DNA of 64,000 nucleotides from NCBI RefSeq assembly GCF_039555335.1, contig NC_092642.1, positions 23,665,262 to 23,729,261 on the forward strand, read 5' to 3'. Position numbers and translations under genes: made by a program. Positions 36,701 through 45,444 of this stretch are shown here, one piece after another (the first letter of the stretch is position 1; every line of letters starts with the position of its first letter). The notes beneath the pieces were generated by a model. That model was not told the origin of the DNA. It made no database searches and saw nothing but the letters and a program-made list of their open reading frames with translations. This DNA comes from Amphiura filiformis (taxonomy: Eukaryota; Echinodermata; Ophiuroidea; Amphilepidida; Amphiuridae).

Positions 36701-39700
36701 CTCAAATCTAGAATGTGGTTGATGTAAAATCTTAAATAAATCATGTGAATATTAGAGGGAATAAAGTTATAAATTCATAAGTATTTGCTTGATTTTCAGG
36801 TTGTGGAACTGAAGAAAGTGAGTACGGTAGCTGCAAGCAATAAGAGACCAAAGGGTAAGTTCATAAAAGTGCAGTAAAATTTTGTTTAGAAAACTTTTGA
36901 CCCCTTCTGGTCCCAGGAAATCCCAACAAAAATTTTTTCCAGGGGGCATGGGGGAAAAAGGACTAATGTGTCATGTTAGCTCTCAATCAATAAGACGTTC
37001 AACTATGGTGCAGGACGTTGCGGGTTTGAACCATGGTGGTGGTTTACTGCGTTCTTGTGTAAAAATTGTGTTGGCTTGATATTCTTCAAGGAACTTGCAA
37101 TGCCGACTATTGAATATTGTCTTGTTGTAACCTGTAAGAAACTTGATTGTGGATTCTTAGCTGCAAATCCCTGTGTTGTTTAATGGTTTATGGAATAATG
37201 TAGGGTGGTAGTGAACAGTGCAGTGACAACCTGTAAAGTTTGCTGATGAGGCTTGTGGATCAATGTCTATGCGATGTGCTTGTGCATAGCACACTATAAA
37301 TCACTGCGTTTTCTTTTCTTTTTTGATTTTATATTTTATTTGATAATCCAGGCAAGCAAAGAAACAAAAAGCAAAGAGCAAAGTCATTGATCATAGTGGA
37401 AGTGAGGCCGTGGGATGTGATGGTTGCTGGTGATTTTGGGATTATGACAGCTGCTAGATTAGATGGTATAGCATGGGGAGATGGTAAGTACACACATGCC
37501 CACTGCCAGGCCCATAGGCAGGGGTGTGACGCACCCCCACAAAAAATGACAAAGGCCCAAAAAGTCCCCTTTTTTTACCCAAAAATTCCCATTTGCAAGC
37601 GTAGGGAGCAAAAAATAGGTTTTTATGCCTTTTTGGTCCAAAAATGTCCAAATCCGACCCCCATGTCCAAAGAGGTCCAAATTTTGACAAAAAAGGTCCA
37701 TATTTTCAAAATCAGCACCCCCCAAATAAATCCAGGCTACGGGCCTGCCCACTGGATCTAAGCATTGGGTGTGGACCAGTGTCTTAGCTTTGCAGATATT
37801 GAGCTATTTGAATCAAATTTTGTGTCCAAATTTGACTTGACAAATATCAAGCACATCAGACATATCGAATTGCATTTTGAATACAAGGAATGTCCTTCCG
37901 ATGTCAAATAATTTTAATTTTTTGAAATTTGCAATATAATACACATTTTATGGCAAATGATTACAAATTGATATTTTTGAAATTTAATAGTCCTGAAAGT
38001 AAATTATATAAATCTAATGATATGTACTTAAAGTTTATGTAGCTGGAATGAAAAGCTGTCTATCATATGAAAATTTTGACCTTTTGTATTGAATATATCT
38101 AGTTGTTCCCCCCCCCAAAAAAAAAAAACAAAAAAATTTAGGTCTTTTGGGGAAAAAATGTATATCTTCAATATGAACGGTCAAAATGTTCAATTGATTT
38201 TCATCCCAGCTAATTATGTATACTTTAAGTTCACAGCATTAGATTTATAAAGTTTACAGTGAGCGTGTTTATAGTGGGAGCAGATGTGCGGTACATTGCA
38301 GTATAATTTCTATTCCGTCAGAAATTATCCGGATACTTGCCTACTATAAACACTAGCAGTATATGTATGTACGGTACATCGATATCCTTCTCAACCGAAG
38401 GATATTGTCGCGAGATATTTGCACTATAAACACACCAGTATAAATTGTGTGCGGTATTGCGGAAGTAGGAGCTTCTTCATGATGTGTGGAATGCGCACAG
38501 GACATTCGGAACGATTTTCACCCCCCTTAAGAGTTATCAAAATAGAAGCTACATGTTTGCCGCCATGATCATATTGTTGAATGGGCTGTTTATAGCTCGC
38601 GCCACAATATTTACACATTCCCTGTGTGACCTCGGGGTCATTGTAAATGTACGATAATGTTAGTTATTGGTATATATTTGTGCGGTAACTGCAAGTGTCT
38701 CACTATAAACAGCAAGAGTATCGGTGTATATATACAAGGAATATCGTGTACGGTATACACAAAATGCGGTATATTCACTATAAACACACTGTTTGAGGAC
38801 TGTTAAATATAAAAAATATCCAATTCTAATAATTTGCCATAAAATTTGTATTATTTCGCGAATTTCAATGTCTGATGTGCTCTCAGGTCCCACAAAAATA
38901 AGGTGCAAACGTTGCTATCCGATTCCTTAAGTAAGATGTATTGTTTCGCACATTCTTTTTTTCACAGGTAAACTTGTGCCAATGGACAATGGAATGAAGA
39001 AGTTACAAATGGAATGTGTGGTGGACGACAACAAGGTGAGTCACTTTGTAATACTTTACTAAAAGTAATTAAAAAAAATATGACTTAAAAACATAAAGCT
39101 GGAAAAATCTAGTGGGGAAAAAAAGAAGATAGTGGGTCTCAGACCTTGCTTGTCTGACACATGTGCACTAACCGATTGAGTCATTGGGGCAACTCCATGT
39201 CTTTGATATGTGAAAAATATTACGATTAAGGACACAGCTGTGTAAATAATAATTTCAATTATTTTAATTTTTTGCCCCTACACAAATGTGGGGCTTATAT
39301 TATCATCAAAATGTTTGTTTGGCTGTCTGCCTGGGTGTGTTTGTCTGCCTGGTTGTTTGTTTGGCTACCCGGGCAGAAGCAAATTCATTAATCCACTGTC
39401 CAGCTCAAACGTAATAACTGATCAACTTCATTATTATGTTTTCAGGGTTATTAGGAGTTAAGAAAACCTAATAATGATAATTTTGGATGGCTTATTTCGC
39501 ATGATACCATAACATATCGGATTCGTCATACAAATATCGAACTCGCCGTTGGCTCGTCCGATAATTTTATGACTCATCCGATATGTTATGGTATCATGCT
39601 CAGCCAGCCAATATTATATCAAACTTGGTATGGTGATAGGATATGGTGTGCTGTATAGTTTTTTGTATTGTTATTGGCATATTTATGAATATTAATGAGC

Positions 39701-42700
39701 TTATTTGCATATTTTGCCAAGATTTTCATTAATCCACACTGCAGCTTAAACGCAATAACTGACCAACTTTAAACTTAGTGTGGTGATTGGATATGATGGT
39801 ATGATGTACTGTATAGTTTTGTGTCATGTTATTTGCATATTTATGAATATTAATTGGCTCATTTGCATATTTTGCCTACATTTTTTTCAGAGGAAAAAAA
39901 CATTTATTCAAGTTAAACTTTAAACAGAGGTAAACATTAATCATACACATGATACGCAATGATATTACATGATACACATGATGAAATATAATTTCATATA
40001 CACAGAGAAGCTCTCACACAACGCTATGCAAGTACAGAACCTCACATGAGGTTCTGCCACTACACATCACCATGCAAAAACCACTCCGCGTGTATGAGGG
40101 TCTAAATCTAAATCTTATTCTCTACAGAGTGAATTGAAAATACCCCATCTTTTGTAAAATATACCAATATTATTATTACATACGGTATGTAAATATATTT
40201 TTCTAATTTATAATGATTTGCAATTCGTTCTTGAAAATGTGGATCGAAGGGTTATTTTCTTTCATTTTCATTTTATATATATGAAATCTGCATAAAATTA
40301 GAATCAAATCCAAAACAATATAGCTAGGACCAACGCCAAAAAGCAGATTATCTTTTTTCCAAGAGAGGTTTATATTAACTTTGTTTTCGATCCACCTTTT
40401 CACATCATCCCAAAATTTCTTAACCACATGACAATCACAAAACATATGAATCATAGTTTCACTCACCTCCAGACAGAAGGTACACAGACTGGAATCTTTT
40501 ATCCCTATTTTAAATAAAAATGCGTTTGTACCAAGGATTCTGTGAATTATTCTGAATTGAAACCACCTGAGTTTAGTACTTATTGTACATTTGAAGGGTG
40601 TATTAAAATAACATGCCATCTTGAAGGATCAAATGTAGCTTCAAGCTTTTCTTCCCATTTTGTACATATTTACTTAACAATTGGTTTTCTCGAAACCAGA
40701 ATATTGTACATTCTTCTAGAACCCTTTCTATCTTTAAAGAGGACATCAAAGTGAAATGGAATAGTAGGGTAAACAAGAGTATGAATCACCAGGTTTGTCA
40801 AAGAATTTTGGAAATGACTTTTTGATCGCCAATATTACATATACACTGGGCTTTTATATTGCGCCATTTCATTTAGACCACAGCGCATAATAATACGACA
40901 ACAACATAATATTTACAAGCAAAAACAATTATCAACAATCTGAGTGAAAAAGTTACTATTGAAAGAGATGTGTTTTGATACCTTTTTTAAAACTGTGTAA
41001 TGAGCTGGAAGTTCGGTTACTGATGGGTAATTTATTCCATAAACCTGGTGCTGCGAGCAAAAAACATTTATCAGCGGCAGAGTTGAGAGATTACACCACC
41101 GTACTCAACAAAATTTGTGCGAACATGAAAAATACTCATAAAATCCTCCAGCGAGAGGAATTCCCCTCTCTCATTTTGCCTACATTTTCATTAATCCACT
41201 CTGCAGCTTAAACGCAATAACCAATCAACTTCAAACTTGATATTGTGATAGTATATGCTGGCCTGATGTGCTGTATAGTTATTAGCATATGCATATTAAT
41301 GAGCTTATTTGCATATTTCATATTATTTGTACAAACCTTTGTTATTTACACACTTTTTTACACAATTCTAGTTTATCATTTGTGACACGATCTGGTCCAT
41401 GGGGGCCAAAGGTGCCAAATTTGAAACTGAGATAAAGATAAAACTATGGAGTAAAAAAACAATAAAATGCATAAGAAAATAGACATCAAAAAACTTCATA
41501 ACTTTAGAACCATGTATGCTAGACCTTTGGTGTTTTCAGTAAATGATAGTCTATTGTATGTATAATTATAATAATTACAGTAACTCAATTTTCAAAAATG
41601 CCTCCTTTGGCCCCCATGGACCAGATCGTGTCACATTTTTAATCACTCAATATAAACCTGACATTTTGTCTTGTTTTTCAAAAGTTGAAAAATGTTTTAA
41701 AAAAATGCTTTGTGTGTGCTGCTAAAGCATGACACTTCAAGGTACGAAGTGAGTCAATACTACCAGAGTTTAAAACAGCATAATTATAATGAAATCAGAC
41801 ATCTTCTTTTAAAGTAATTTATTGGGTAATTAAAGCCATATTGTAACATTTGTTGAGGCAGATACCCTCAAGTTTTGTCAAAATTCTGAGTTTTCCCTGC
41901 AAAAATGATTTCGGGTGTTGTATTTGTGGCAAAAAATATGGAATATTTAATATAATGGTGTGTCCTGTACGTTTGTTTAGTTCATACATGATGCAGTCAT
42001 GTCTACAGTAGAATTCACCACGAACTTTGCAGGACTTAAACCCCATTAAAAGCTATTAAACCAAGATAACACTCATTGAAAACAGCTCAACTGATTAAAT
42101 CAGATCTTCTCTGGCTGTGCACATGTGTCTGTTTTATATGTGCGGTATCGCAATGAGCTGGTATTATAGCTTCAGTTGGGTAACCGATTATAAAGGAAAC
42201 GCAAGGAAACAATGGTATGTGGACCTGTGTTCACCAAATGAGACAATGGTCTGCTTTTTGTTAACCAGCATTCTTGAAAATGAGCAACATAATGATTGTT
42301 GACTTAACACGGTTTGGAAATAATTTCTTCATATTTTTGGTGTTATCTGTCGCTTACATATCCTTCCTAAAACACCAAAGTACGCATATTTCCAAACATC
42401 TAAATTAGCTAAAAATTTAGGACATGTTACAAAACTATATTTTCTAGAATTTTAGAAGAGTACTTTTAATATTGGCCGGTTATTTTTCACACAGCAACGT
42501 TAACTAGGCAATGTACTATTACCTATAACATACACTAAAACACCAAAGTACGAATATTTCCAAACATCTAAATTAGCTAAAATTTTAGGACATGTTACAA
42601 AACTATATTTTCTAGAATTTTAGAAGAGTACTTTTAATATTGGCCGGTTATTTTTCACACAGCGATGTTAACTAGGCAAATCCCCATACTTCTAACGTAC

Positions 42701-43265
42701 GCTATTTGTAGAGGTCACACGTCAATGGTAAGAGCACTGTGTATTGTGTATAGGAAAACGGACAGTAACTGCAGTATGACAATTGAACTATTAGTCAAAC
42801 TGTCAAATGCATACTAGATGTTGACACTGTACGTACATTATGGTTTACGGGAGGGTCATAACACATCAACAGGTCCGACCTTGGTCTTGATCAATGGAGT
42901 GACATGCATTGGTGACATCGACGCTGGAATGAAATTGCAACTTCTTTGCTTTACCTCAATTTTTTGACTCAAAATTAAGGGAACAACTGGGATGTTTCAC
43001 AGTAATTTGAGGAAAAGATTAATACAAATCTATTTTTTGATGGAAATGTTGCAATTGCAATATGTCTTTAAGAAAACCAATAGAACATTTAGGATTGTGA
43101 TTAAATACAAAGTGATGTTCCAATTAATGAATTTGTGTTTTCTGTATCGGTTTTGTTTTGTTACATTTGTAGGTCAACATGGAAGAGCTAGAAAGGGATC
43201 TCAATGCTTGGGTGGAATATGTACATTCTGATGACCCTGATGCTTTCAGCAAGCTGCCCAAATAA
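22765..43265 (+). CDS. RPA70N - RING/B-box/coiled-coil - eEF1B-GEF fusion gene (11 exons)
   Basis: Proposed exons: 22765-22797, 27401-27448, 29241-29334, 29973-30078, 30637-30773, 33683-33751, 35379-36340, 36800-36854, 37352-37483, 38968-39035, 43173-43265. Every intron is GT..AG. Junction phases are 0,0,1,2,1,1,0,1,1,0 and all agree, giving 1797 nt with no internal stop (598 residues). Residues 1-139 are an RPA70 N-terminal OB fold. Residues 140-162 are a linker exon. Residues 163-483 are a TRIM-like RING, B-box and coiled coil. Residues 484-512 are a basic linker and 513-598 an eEF1B-type guanine-exchange domain. The first part in RPA recruits checkpoint proteins, RING domains act as ubiquitin ligases, and the last part recharges eEF1A with GTP. 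What the combination does is unknown. Retention of intron 7 would end the protein at 36466. The alternative is three transcripts read together; RNA is needed to settle it. Confidence 0.72.
23464..24513. mobile_element. Fold-back element of repeated GGGGTCA/TGACCCC words (intron 1)
   Basis: Ends ACACTAAAAACTACGGGG and CCCCGTAGTTTTAAGTGT are inverted repeats. The left side repeats GTGGTCA/TTGACCAC and the right side is dense in TGACCCC/GGGGTCA words. Central sequence is unrelated to the motif. No coding. Confidence 0.75.
24744..25020 (+). repeat. CAGTGGCGT(G/A)CCGTGGC dispersed repeat
   Basis: Starts CAGTGGCGTGCCGTGGCGC and contains CAATTTTGCCGCCCCTTCC; it ends near GCCGCCCCCTGCTTTTACAC. Related copies lie at 30181-30360 and, as a short end, at about 61286-61310. 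It was inserted in intron 1. Confidence 0.55.
25680..26970 (+). mobile_element. 5'-truncated LINE, CR1/jockey group, frameshifted
   Basis: Reverse-transcriptase motifs are visible: GVPQGSILGPLLFILYMND (about 25717-25773), the catalytic FADDTT box (25810-25827), NKLSLNANKT, and after a frameshift near 26055 the WKKH...PYLNYGLLLWGN thumb region. The 3' end is a TTGATTGATTGAT run at about 26958-26970. Only the last part of ORF2 remains, so it is a dead copy. It sits in intron 1 in the same orientation as the gene. Confidence 0.85.
27178..27245. repeat. CT-rich low-complexity tract
   Basis: Polypyrimidine (CTCTCT/TTCCTCT) run. Frames on both strands here are by-products of the low complexity. 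Confidence 0.6.
28018..29160. repeat. 1.1-kb palindromic minisatellite in intron 2
   Basis: The left half is a degenerate array of GGTTCGCTATCTCTAA words spaced by short AT-rich pieces. From about 28540 the same words appear as the reverse complement (TTAGAGATAGCGAACC) up to 29160. More than 40 copies are visible in all. The two halves can pair, so single strands could form a very long hairpin. It is absent from the corresponding intron of the duplicate gene (61402-62005), so it arrived after the duplication or was lost there. Confidence 0.85.
30181..30365 (+). repeat. Second copy of the CAGTGGCGTACCGTGGC repeat, with a poly-A tract
   Basis: Matches 24744 onward (CTCAATTTTGCCGCCCCTTC, AACAGCCTGAAAAGGTTGA), then an A run of about 28 nt at 30304-30331. 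It lies in intron 4. Confidence 0.55.
30786..32057. mobile_element. Fold-back element, CTACAATCCCGGTCATAA ends (intron 5)
   Basis: CTACAATCCCGGTCATAATTGTTCGAACAC at the left is matched by the complement GTGTTCGAACGACTTATGGCCGGGATTGTAG at the right. A second inverted pair occurs farther in (CCCCGATCAATGTTGG against CCAACATTGATTGATGGGG, about 30849 and 31879). No transposase. Confidence 0.65.
32105..33015. mobile_element. Fold-back element, AGAGTCCCTGGACC ends (intron 5)
   Basis: The outer pair is TTAGAGAGTCCCTGGACC against GGTCAAGGGACTCTCAAA. The inner pair is TACGGTGTGCAATAAGTG against CACTTATTGCACACCATA (about 32299 and 32891). A TTTG simple repeat lies just left, at 32080-32103. Confidence 0.55.
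33768..34075. mobile_element. Near-perfect hairpin element of ~150-bp arms, just after exon 6
   Basis: About 150 bp are followed almost at once by their reverse complement. Shared blocks include TCATATGTGTACATCCATAT, AATGATGCACTTGTCGGCTG and CTGGGAATAAATACCAGAC. It begins only 17 bp after the exon 6 donor, so an RNA hairpin could sit close to that splice site. Confidence 0.75.
34340..34640 (+). repeat. Two diverged direct copies (~190-bp spacing)
   Basis: GTGATATTTCGTTAGTTTAATG...TTGATTGCAATACCTGTGAA recurs as GATATTTCATTAGTTAAATG...TTGATTGCAATACCTGTGAA. Non-coding; lies within intron 6. Confidence 0.55.
35379..36340 (+). CDS. Exon 7: TRIM-type RING, B-box and coiled coil in one 962-bp exon
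   Basis: The C3HC4 RING is C188-C191-C204-H206-C209-C212-C232-C235. A B-box follows with C278-H281-C290-C293-C298-C301-H306; the last ligand position holds C309 where His is usual. Residues about 310-460 are heptad-like and rich in E, K and L (coiled coil). The exon ends in a repeated QEEE/QEEV acidic stretch before the donor at 36341. No C-terminal B30.2, NHL or filamin domain follows. A Met at 182 (35435) could serve as a start if the exon were once an independent gene, but the frame stays open 19 codons upstream to the AG at 35377-35378 and joins exon 6 in phase. Confidence 0.85.
36612..36705. repeat. Short palindromic repeat (GATCCAAAACA...) also at 55680-55765
   Basis: ATTATGTTTTGATGAGTCCAA and TTGATCCAAAACACAATAATG form a hairpin. 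An almost identical unit followed by the same GATGCTTTACGC word lies near 55686-55760. Confidence 0.55.
36800..36854 (+). CDS. Exon 8: short basic linker
   Basis: Fifty-five bases after a clear GATTTTCAG acceptor encode VVELKKVSTVAASNKRPK before a GTAAGT donor. It is supported mainly by splice signals and by phase agreement with both neighbours. The Lys/Arg content continues into exon 9 and could act as a nuclear signal (inference). Confidence 0.6.
36965..37320 (+). mobile_element. Degenerate tRNA-derived SINE (intron 8)
   Basis: An A-box-like TAGCTCTCAATCAATAAGACG (about 36978) and a B-box-like GGGTTTGAACC (about 37021-37031) have tRNA spacing. They are followed by an unrelated body and a TC-rich 3' end before the exon 9 acceptor. 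The call rests on the two internal promoter boxes. Confidence 0.5.
37352..43265 (+). CDS. EEF1D/EEF1B2-like: Exons 9-11: eEF1B-type guanine-exchange domain
   Basis: Residues 513-598 read like the C-terminal third of eEF1B alpha/delta. VRPWD (519-523) corresponds to the family VKPWD, LDGIAWGDGKLVP (538-550) to the family DGLxWGxxKLVP, GMKKLQMECVVDDNKV (554-569) to GIKKLQI.CVVEDDKV, and AFSKL (592-596) to the terminal AFNKI/AMQKL. K595 aligns with yeast K205, the residue that disturbs the Mg/nucleotide site of eEF1A. Two extra residues (P597, K598) follow. The family ETDM...LE...VRSI segment is strongly altered (residues 524-537), so this is a diverged paralogue and not the standard housekeeping gene. 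A basic cluster (KQRNKKQRAK, 503-512) precedes it. Confidence 0.85.
37500..37750. repeat. CCCATAGGCAGGGGTGTG repeat (intron 9)
   Basis: The left end GGCCCATAGGCAGG and right end GGCTACGGGCCTGCC are weak inverted copies. The inside is rich in GTCCCC/GGTCC words. It begins within 20 bp of the exon 9 donor. Confidence 0.45.
37845..38934. mobile_element. TTAA-type fold-back element, copy 3, degenerate and interrupted (intron 9)
   Basis: It shares the AGCACATCAGACATATCGAA arm, the central AAGTTTATGTAGCTGGAATG stem and the right end with 13381 and 21397. The right end stops at a CCTTAA; the left terminus is eroded. A second element interrupts it at 38264-38789. Confidence 0.7.
38264..38789. mobile_element. 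Fold-back element of repeated CACTATAAACAC words
   Basis: Ends CGTGTTTATAGTG and CACTATAAACACAC are inverted. The word ACTATAAACA recurs internally near 38342, 38424 and 38702, together with several GCGGTA/TACCG words. It splits the TTAA-type element and has no coding capacity. Confidence 0.7.
39130..39205 (-). repeat. tRNA-like SINE head fragment
   Basis: On the minus strand an A-box-like TGACTCAATCGGTTAGTGC and a B-box-like GGTCTGAGACCC lie at tRNA spacing. The acceptor stem does not pair well and no tail was recognised, so this is a fragment and not a functional tRNA. Confidence 0.35.
39382..41315 (+). repeat. ~190-350-bp intronic repeat, three copies, split by insertions (intron 10)
   Basis: The phrase CATTAATCCAC...CTGCAGCTTAAACGCAATAAC...TTTGCATATT occurs near 39386, 39728 and 41190 in the same orientation. 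A 140-bp hairpin (39478-39615, GATACCATAACATATCGGAT arms) and an L1-like insertion (39885-41172) break it up. Confidence 0.6.
39885..41172 (-). mobile_element. 5'-truncated L1-like LINE with 16-bp target duplication
   Basis: The minus-strand frame 40203-40619 keeps the C-terminal signature of L1-type ORF2: KLRWFQFRIIHRILGTN, then the zinc-knuckle-like C-X2-C...H-X3-C...C (CTFC...MIHMFCDC) and FWDDVKRW. An upstream KWEEKLEATFDPSRW piece is in another frame. The minus-strand 3' end has AATAAA and an A-rich run. ATTTTGCCTACATTTT flanks the insertion at 39869-39884 and 41173-41188. The part 40840-41172 resembles the 19845 repeat family and may have been carried along. Confidence 0.75.
41378..41637. 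mobile_element. 260-bp MITE, GACACGATCTGGTCCATGGG arms
   Basis: The left and right 30 bp are near-perfect reverse complements (GTGACACGATCTGGTCCATG...GGCCAAAGG, and the reverse). It lies in intron 10. Confidence 0.8.
41828..43000 (+). repeat. Full-length copy of the AAAGCCATATT repeat with internal duplication (intron 10)
   Basis: Its ends match 11450-11850, and its middle matches 17910-18560 in inverse orientation. About 145 bp (AAAACACCAAAGTACG ... GTTAACTAGGCAA) are tandemly duplicated at 42369-42510 and 42536-42680. It ends about 170 bp before exon 11. Confidence 0.65.
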
Positions 43266-43411
43266 TACCAGATTGTGCCAAGTCCCTGAGTACAGATTAG
43301 GTACAAATATATAATAGCAAGACCAACAGAATCAGGGTTGCCACAATTAAATTCAATTGATTTAACCCACAATTTAATTTTTTACCATTTTTGATAAATA
43401 TAAGTTAATTT

Positions 43412-44742
43412 CAAGTAGTAATTTGTGCTTGGCAAAACCAGTAAGTTTTTACTTACTTAATATTTTGTCCATCTCGTCAGGACTTCATCAGATATGAGCA
43501 TCTGATCCACTTTCCCGGGAAACTGGCTTCCAGTTTTCAGTAGTAGGGGAAGGTGGGGCATAACGGAACACCTAACTATGAGGATGCTCTGTGACGTCAC
43601 CATAAGTAATATGACTGTAAAAATTATATGTTCAGTTGAAGATTGTATTTACCTTTAATATACCATTAACCAATATAACTTGAATCTTACAATTTTTTAT
43701 AAAAATGAAGAAATATTTTCAAAAAAATAAATCCGTTTTGCCCCACTATCGGGGCAAAACGGAACCCCCAATGGGGCAAAACGGCACCCTGTGTGTAAAC
43801 TTATATCAGTAGTTCCATCACTGTCCATCGGTATAGGCCCTAGGCCTAGTTATATGTAGGCCTATATTCAGTTACAATATTAAGTGGGCCATCTCTGTGG
43901 AGTGAGTGGTTAACTTCTTATAGACCTAGTAGGCCTATAATATGTATGACCAATATTTGATTAGAAAGAAATATTAAGTAGACCTACCCATCTCTGTGGA
44001 GTAAGTTAACTTGTAATCATTAATTCTATCTGTAGGCCTAGTTTAATATGCCTATGTTTCAGCGAAGTGTTTACCATGCTCGAGTAGGCCCCTAGATAAC
44101 GCCTACCCTTCCTTGAGTGAAGACGTATTATGTCCAATTGGGGCAAAACGGAACCCATCTGTGGGGCAAAGCGCCCGGGCAAAAGCGGAACCCTGTTCCG
44201 TTATGCCCCACACTAGGGGTTCCGTTTTGCCCCATACCCGATTTTTAGGAATAGGTTGCATGCATAATACATTGTAGCATATAGCCCATGCAGTACATAC
44301 AGCTCAAAGCTAGTACCTTAGTGTTTACAATATACACAATTATTCGGGAATCCGATATTAATGAAGTAAAATTTCAGCACATTAAACATCTTCATATCTT
44401 ACGTCAGACAGGCTGTAATTTTTTGACTCGATCTTGCTCGGATGTCAGTAGGTTGTTTCAGATCAAATTTTTGTTTTAAATCTGCGTGGCCATACTTGTG
44501 TTCCTCAATATAATTTGCATAGACGGCGGTATTGCCAAGGCCTATTTTTCCCTGTGGGTCCGTTTTGCCCCTGGGGGTCCGTTATGCCCCACCTTCCCCT
44601 ATTACTTCCAGTCTTCAAAAGTGGGTCTTAGGAAATAAGTGCCTTCCTCTCTATTCATGGTCTTGGTCCCCCTCTATCTGACGAGATGGACAAAATATTA
44701 AGTAAAAACTTACTGGTTTTGCCAAGCACAAATTACTACTTG
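43412..44742. mobile_element. Outer fold-back element, CAAGTAGTAATTTGTGC arms, split at its centre
   Basis: 43412-43480 and 44675-44742 are nearly perfect inverted copies (CAAGTAGTAATTTGTGCTTG through GTCCATCTCGTCA). Weaker pairing continues inward to the borders of the 43546-44599 element, which therefore sits in the loop. Confidence 0.75.
43546..44599. mobile_element. 1.05-kb GGGGCAAAACGGAACC element, copy 2
   Basis: Ends are GGGGAAGGTGGGGCATAACG and its complement, with TA on both sides (43544-43545, 44600-44601). The interior is colinear with 57390-58428 and inverted relative to 12081-13107. The conserved frame reads NYIEEHKYGHADLKQKF here, on the minus strand. Confidence 0.8.
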
Positions 44743-44849
44743 ATTTGATATCCAAACCTGATGAATCTATTCACTGAAGTTAGATTGACTGTTTTACTTC
44801 ATTTCTTATGCTTCTACAACTTTTGAATATAATTAAAATACCTCTGTGA

Positions 44850-45170
44850 GGCAGACCTGCCAACTGTCCCTCATTTTGAGGGACTGTCCCTCATTTGGGT
44901 TTTCTAAAGTGAAAAAGAGGGACAGTCCTGCTCGCTGAAAATTTCAGTGATGGCAAATTTGAATGTAAGAACAGCAGAAAATGATGCAAATTTCACTTAA
45001 AAAATTTGCTATAGCATTCTCCTTAGTCTATTGTGATAAATATAGACCTGCAATTCTGAAAGTATTGCACACCTCAAGTCTTTGAATTTGTCGGTACCTG
45101 GTTTGTGTACATGTACAAGGTTTTAATTGGCCTCAATGTCCCTCATTTTGACTTTGGCAGGTTTGGTGAT
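44850..45170. repeat. GTCCCTCATTTTGA repeat fragment
   Basis: GCCAACTGTCCCTCATTTTGAGGGAC near 44868 and CAATGTCCCTCATTTTGAC...GGCAGGTTTGG near 45135 bracket unremarkable sequence. No gene. Confidence 0.35.
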
Positions 45171-45444
45171 GTCATTTTATGTTTTGCTAAAAATTTGTCT
45201 TCAAGGTGTAGAGTTCAACAGGTTTTTCCTCTAGATTTTACCAATTTGTTGCTTTGAAATGTTCACATGTAAAAACACATTTTGAATTTTTGTAAATACC
45301 TGATAGGATTGCACATAATGTCTAGCATTCCACTGGTCCCTTCTGACTTTTATCATGGGGTATAGCAGTTCTTGGAATAACAAAAAATATTAAAAAATCT
45401 GATTGAAATCAAATAAATCCATTTTTACCTGTTTAATTAATGGG

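Noticed and set aside
38660-38908. 82-residue Tyr-rich frame
   Set aside because: It lies in the CACTATAAACAC fold-back element and reflects its TATA/TACACA repeats.
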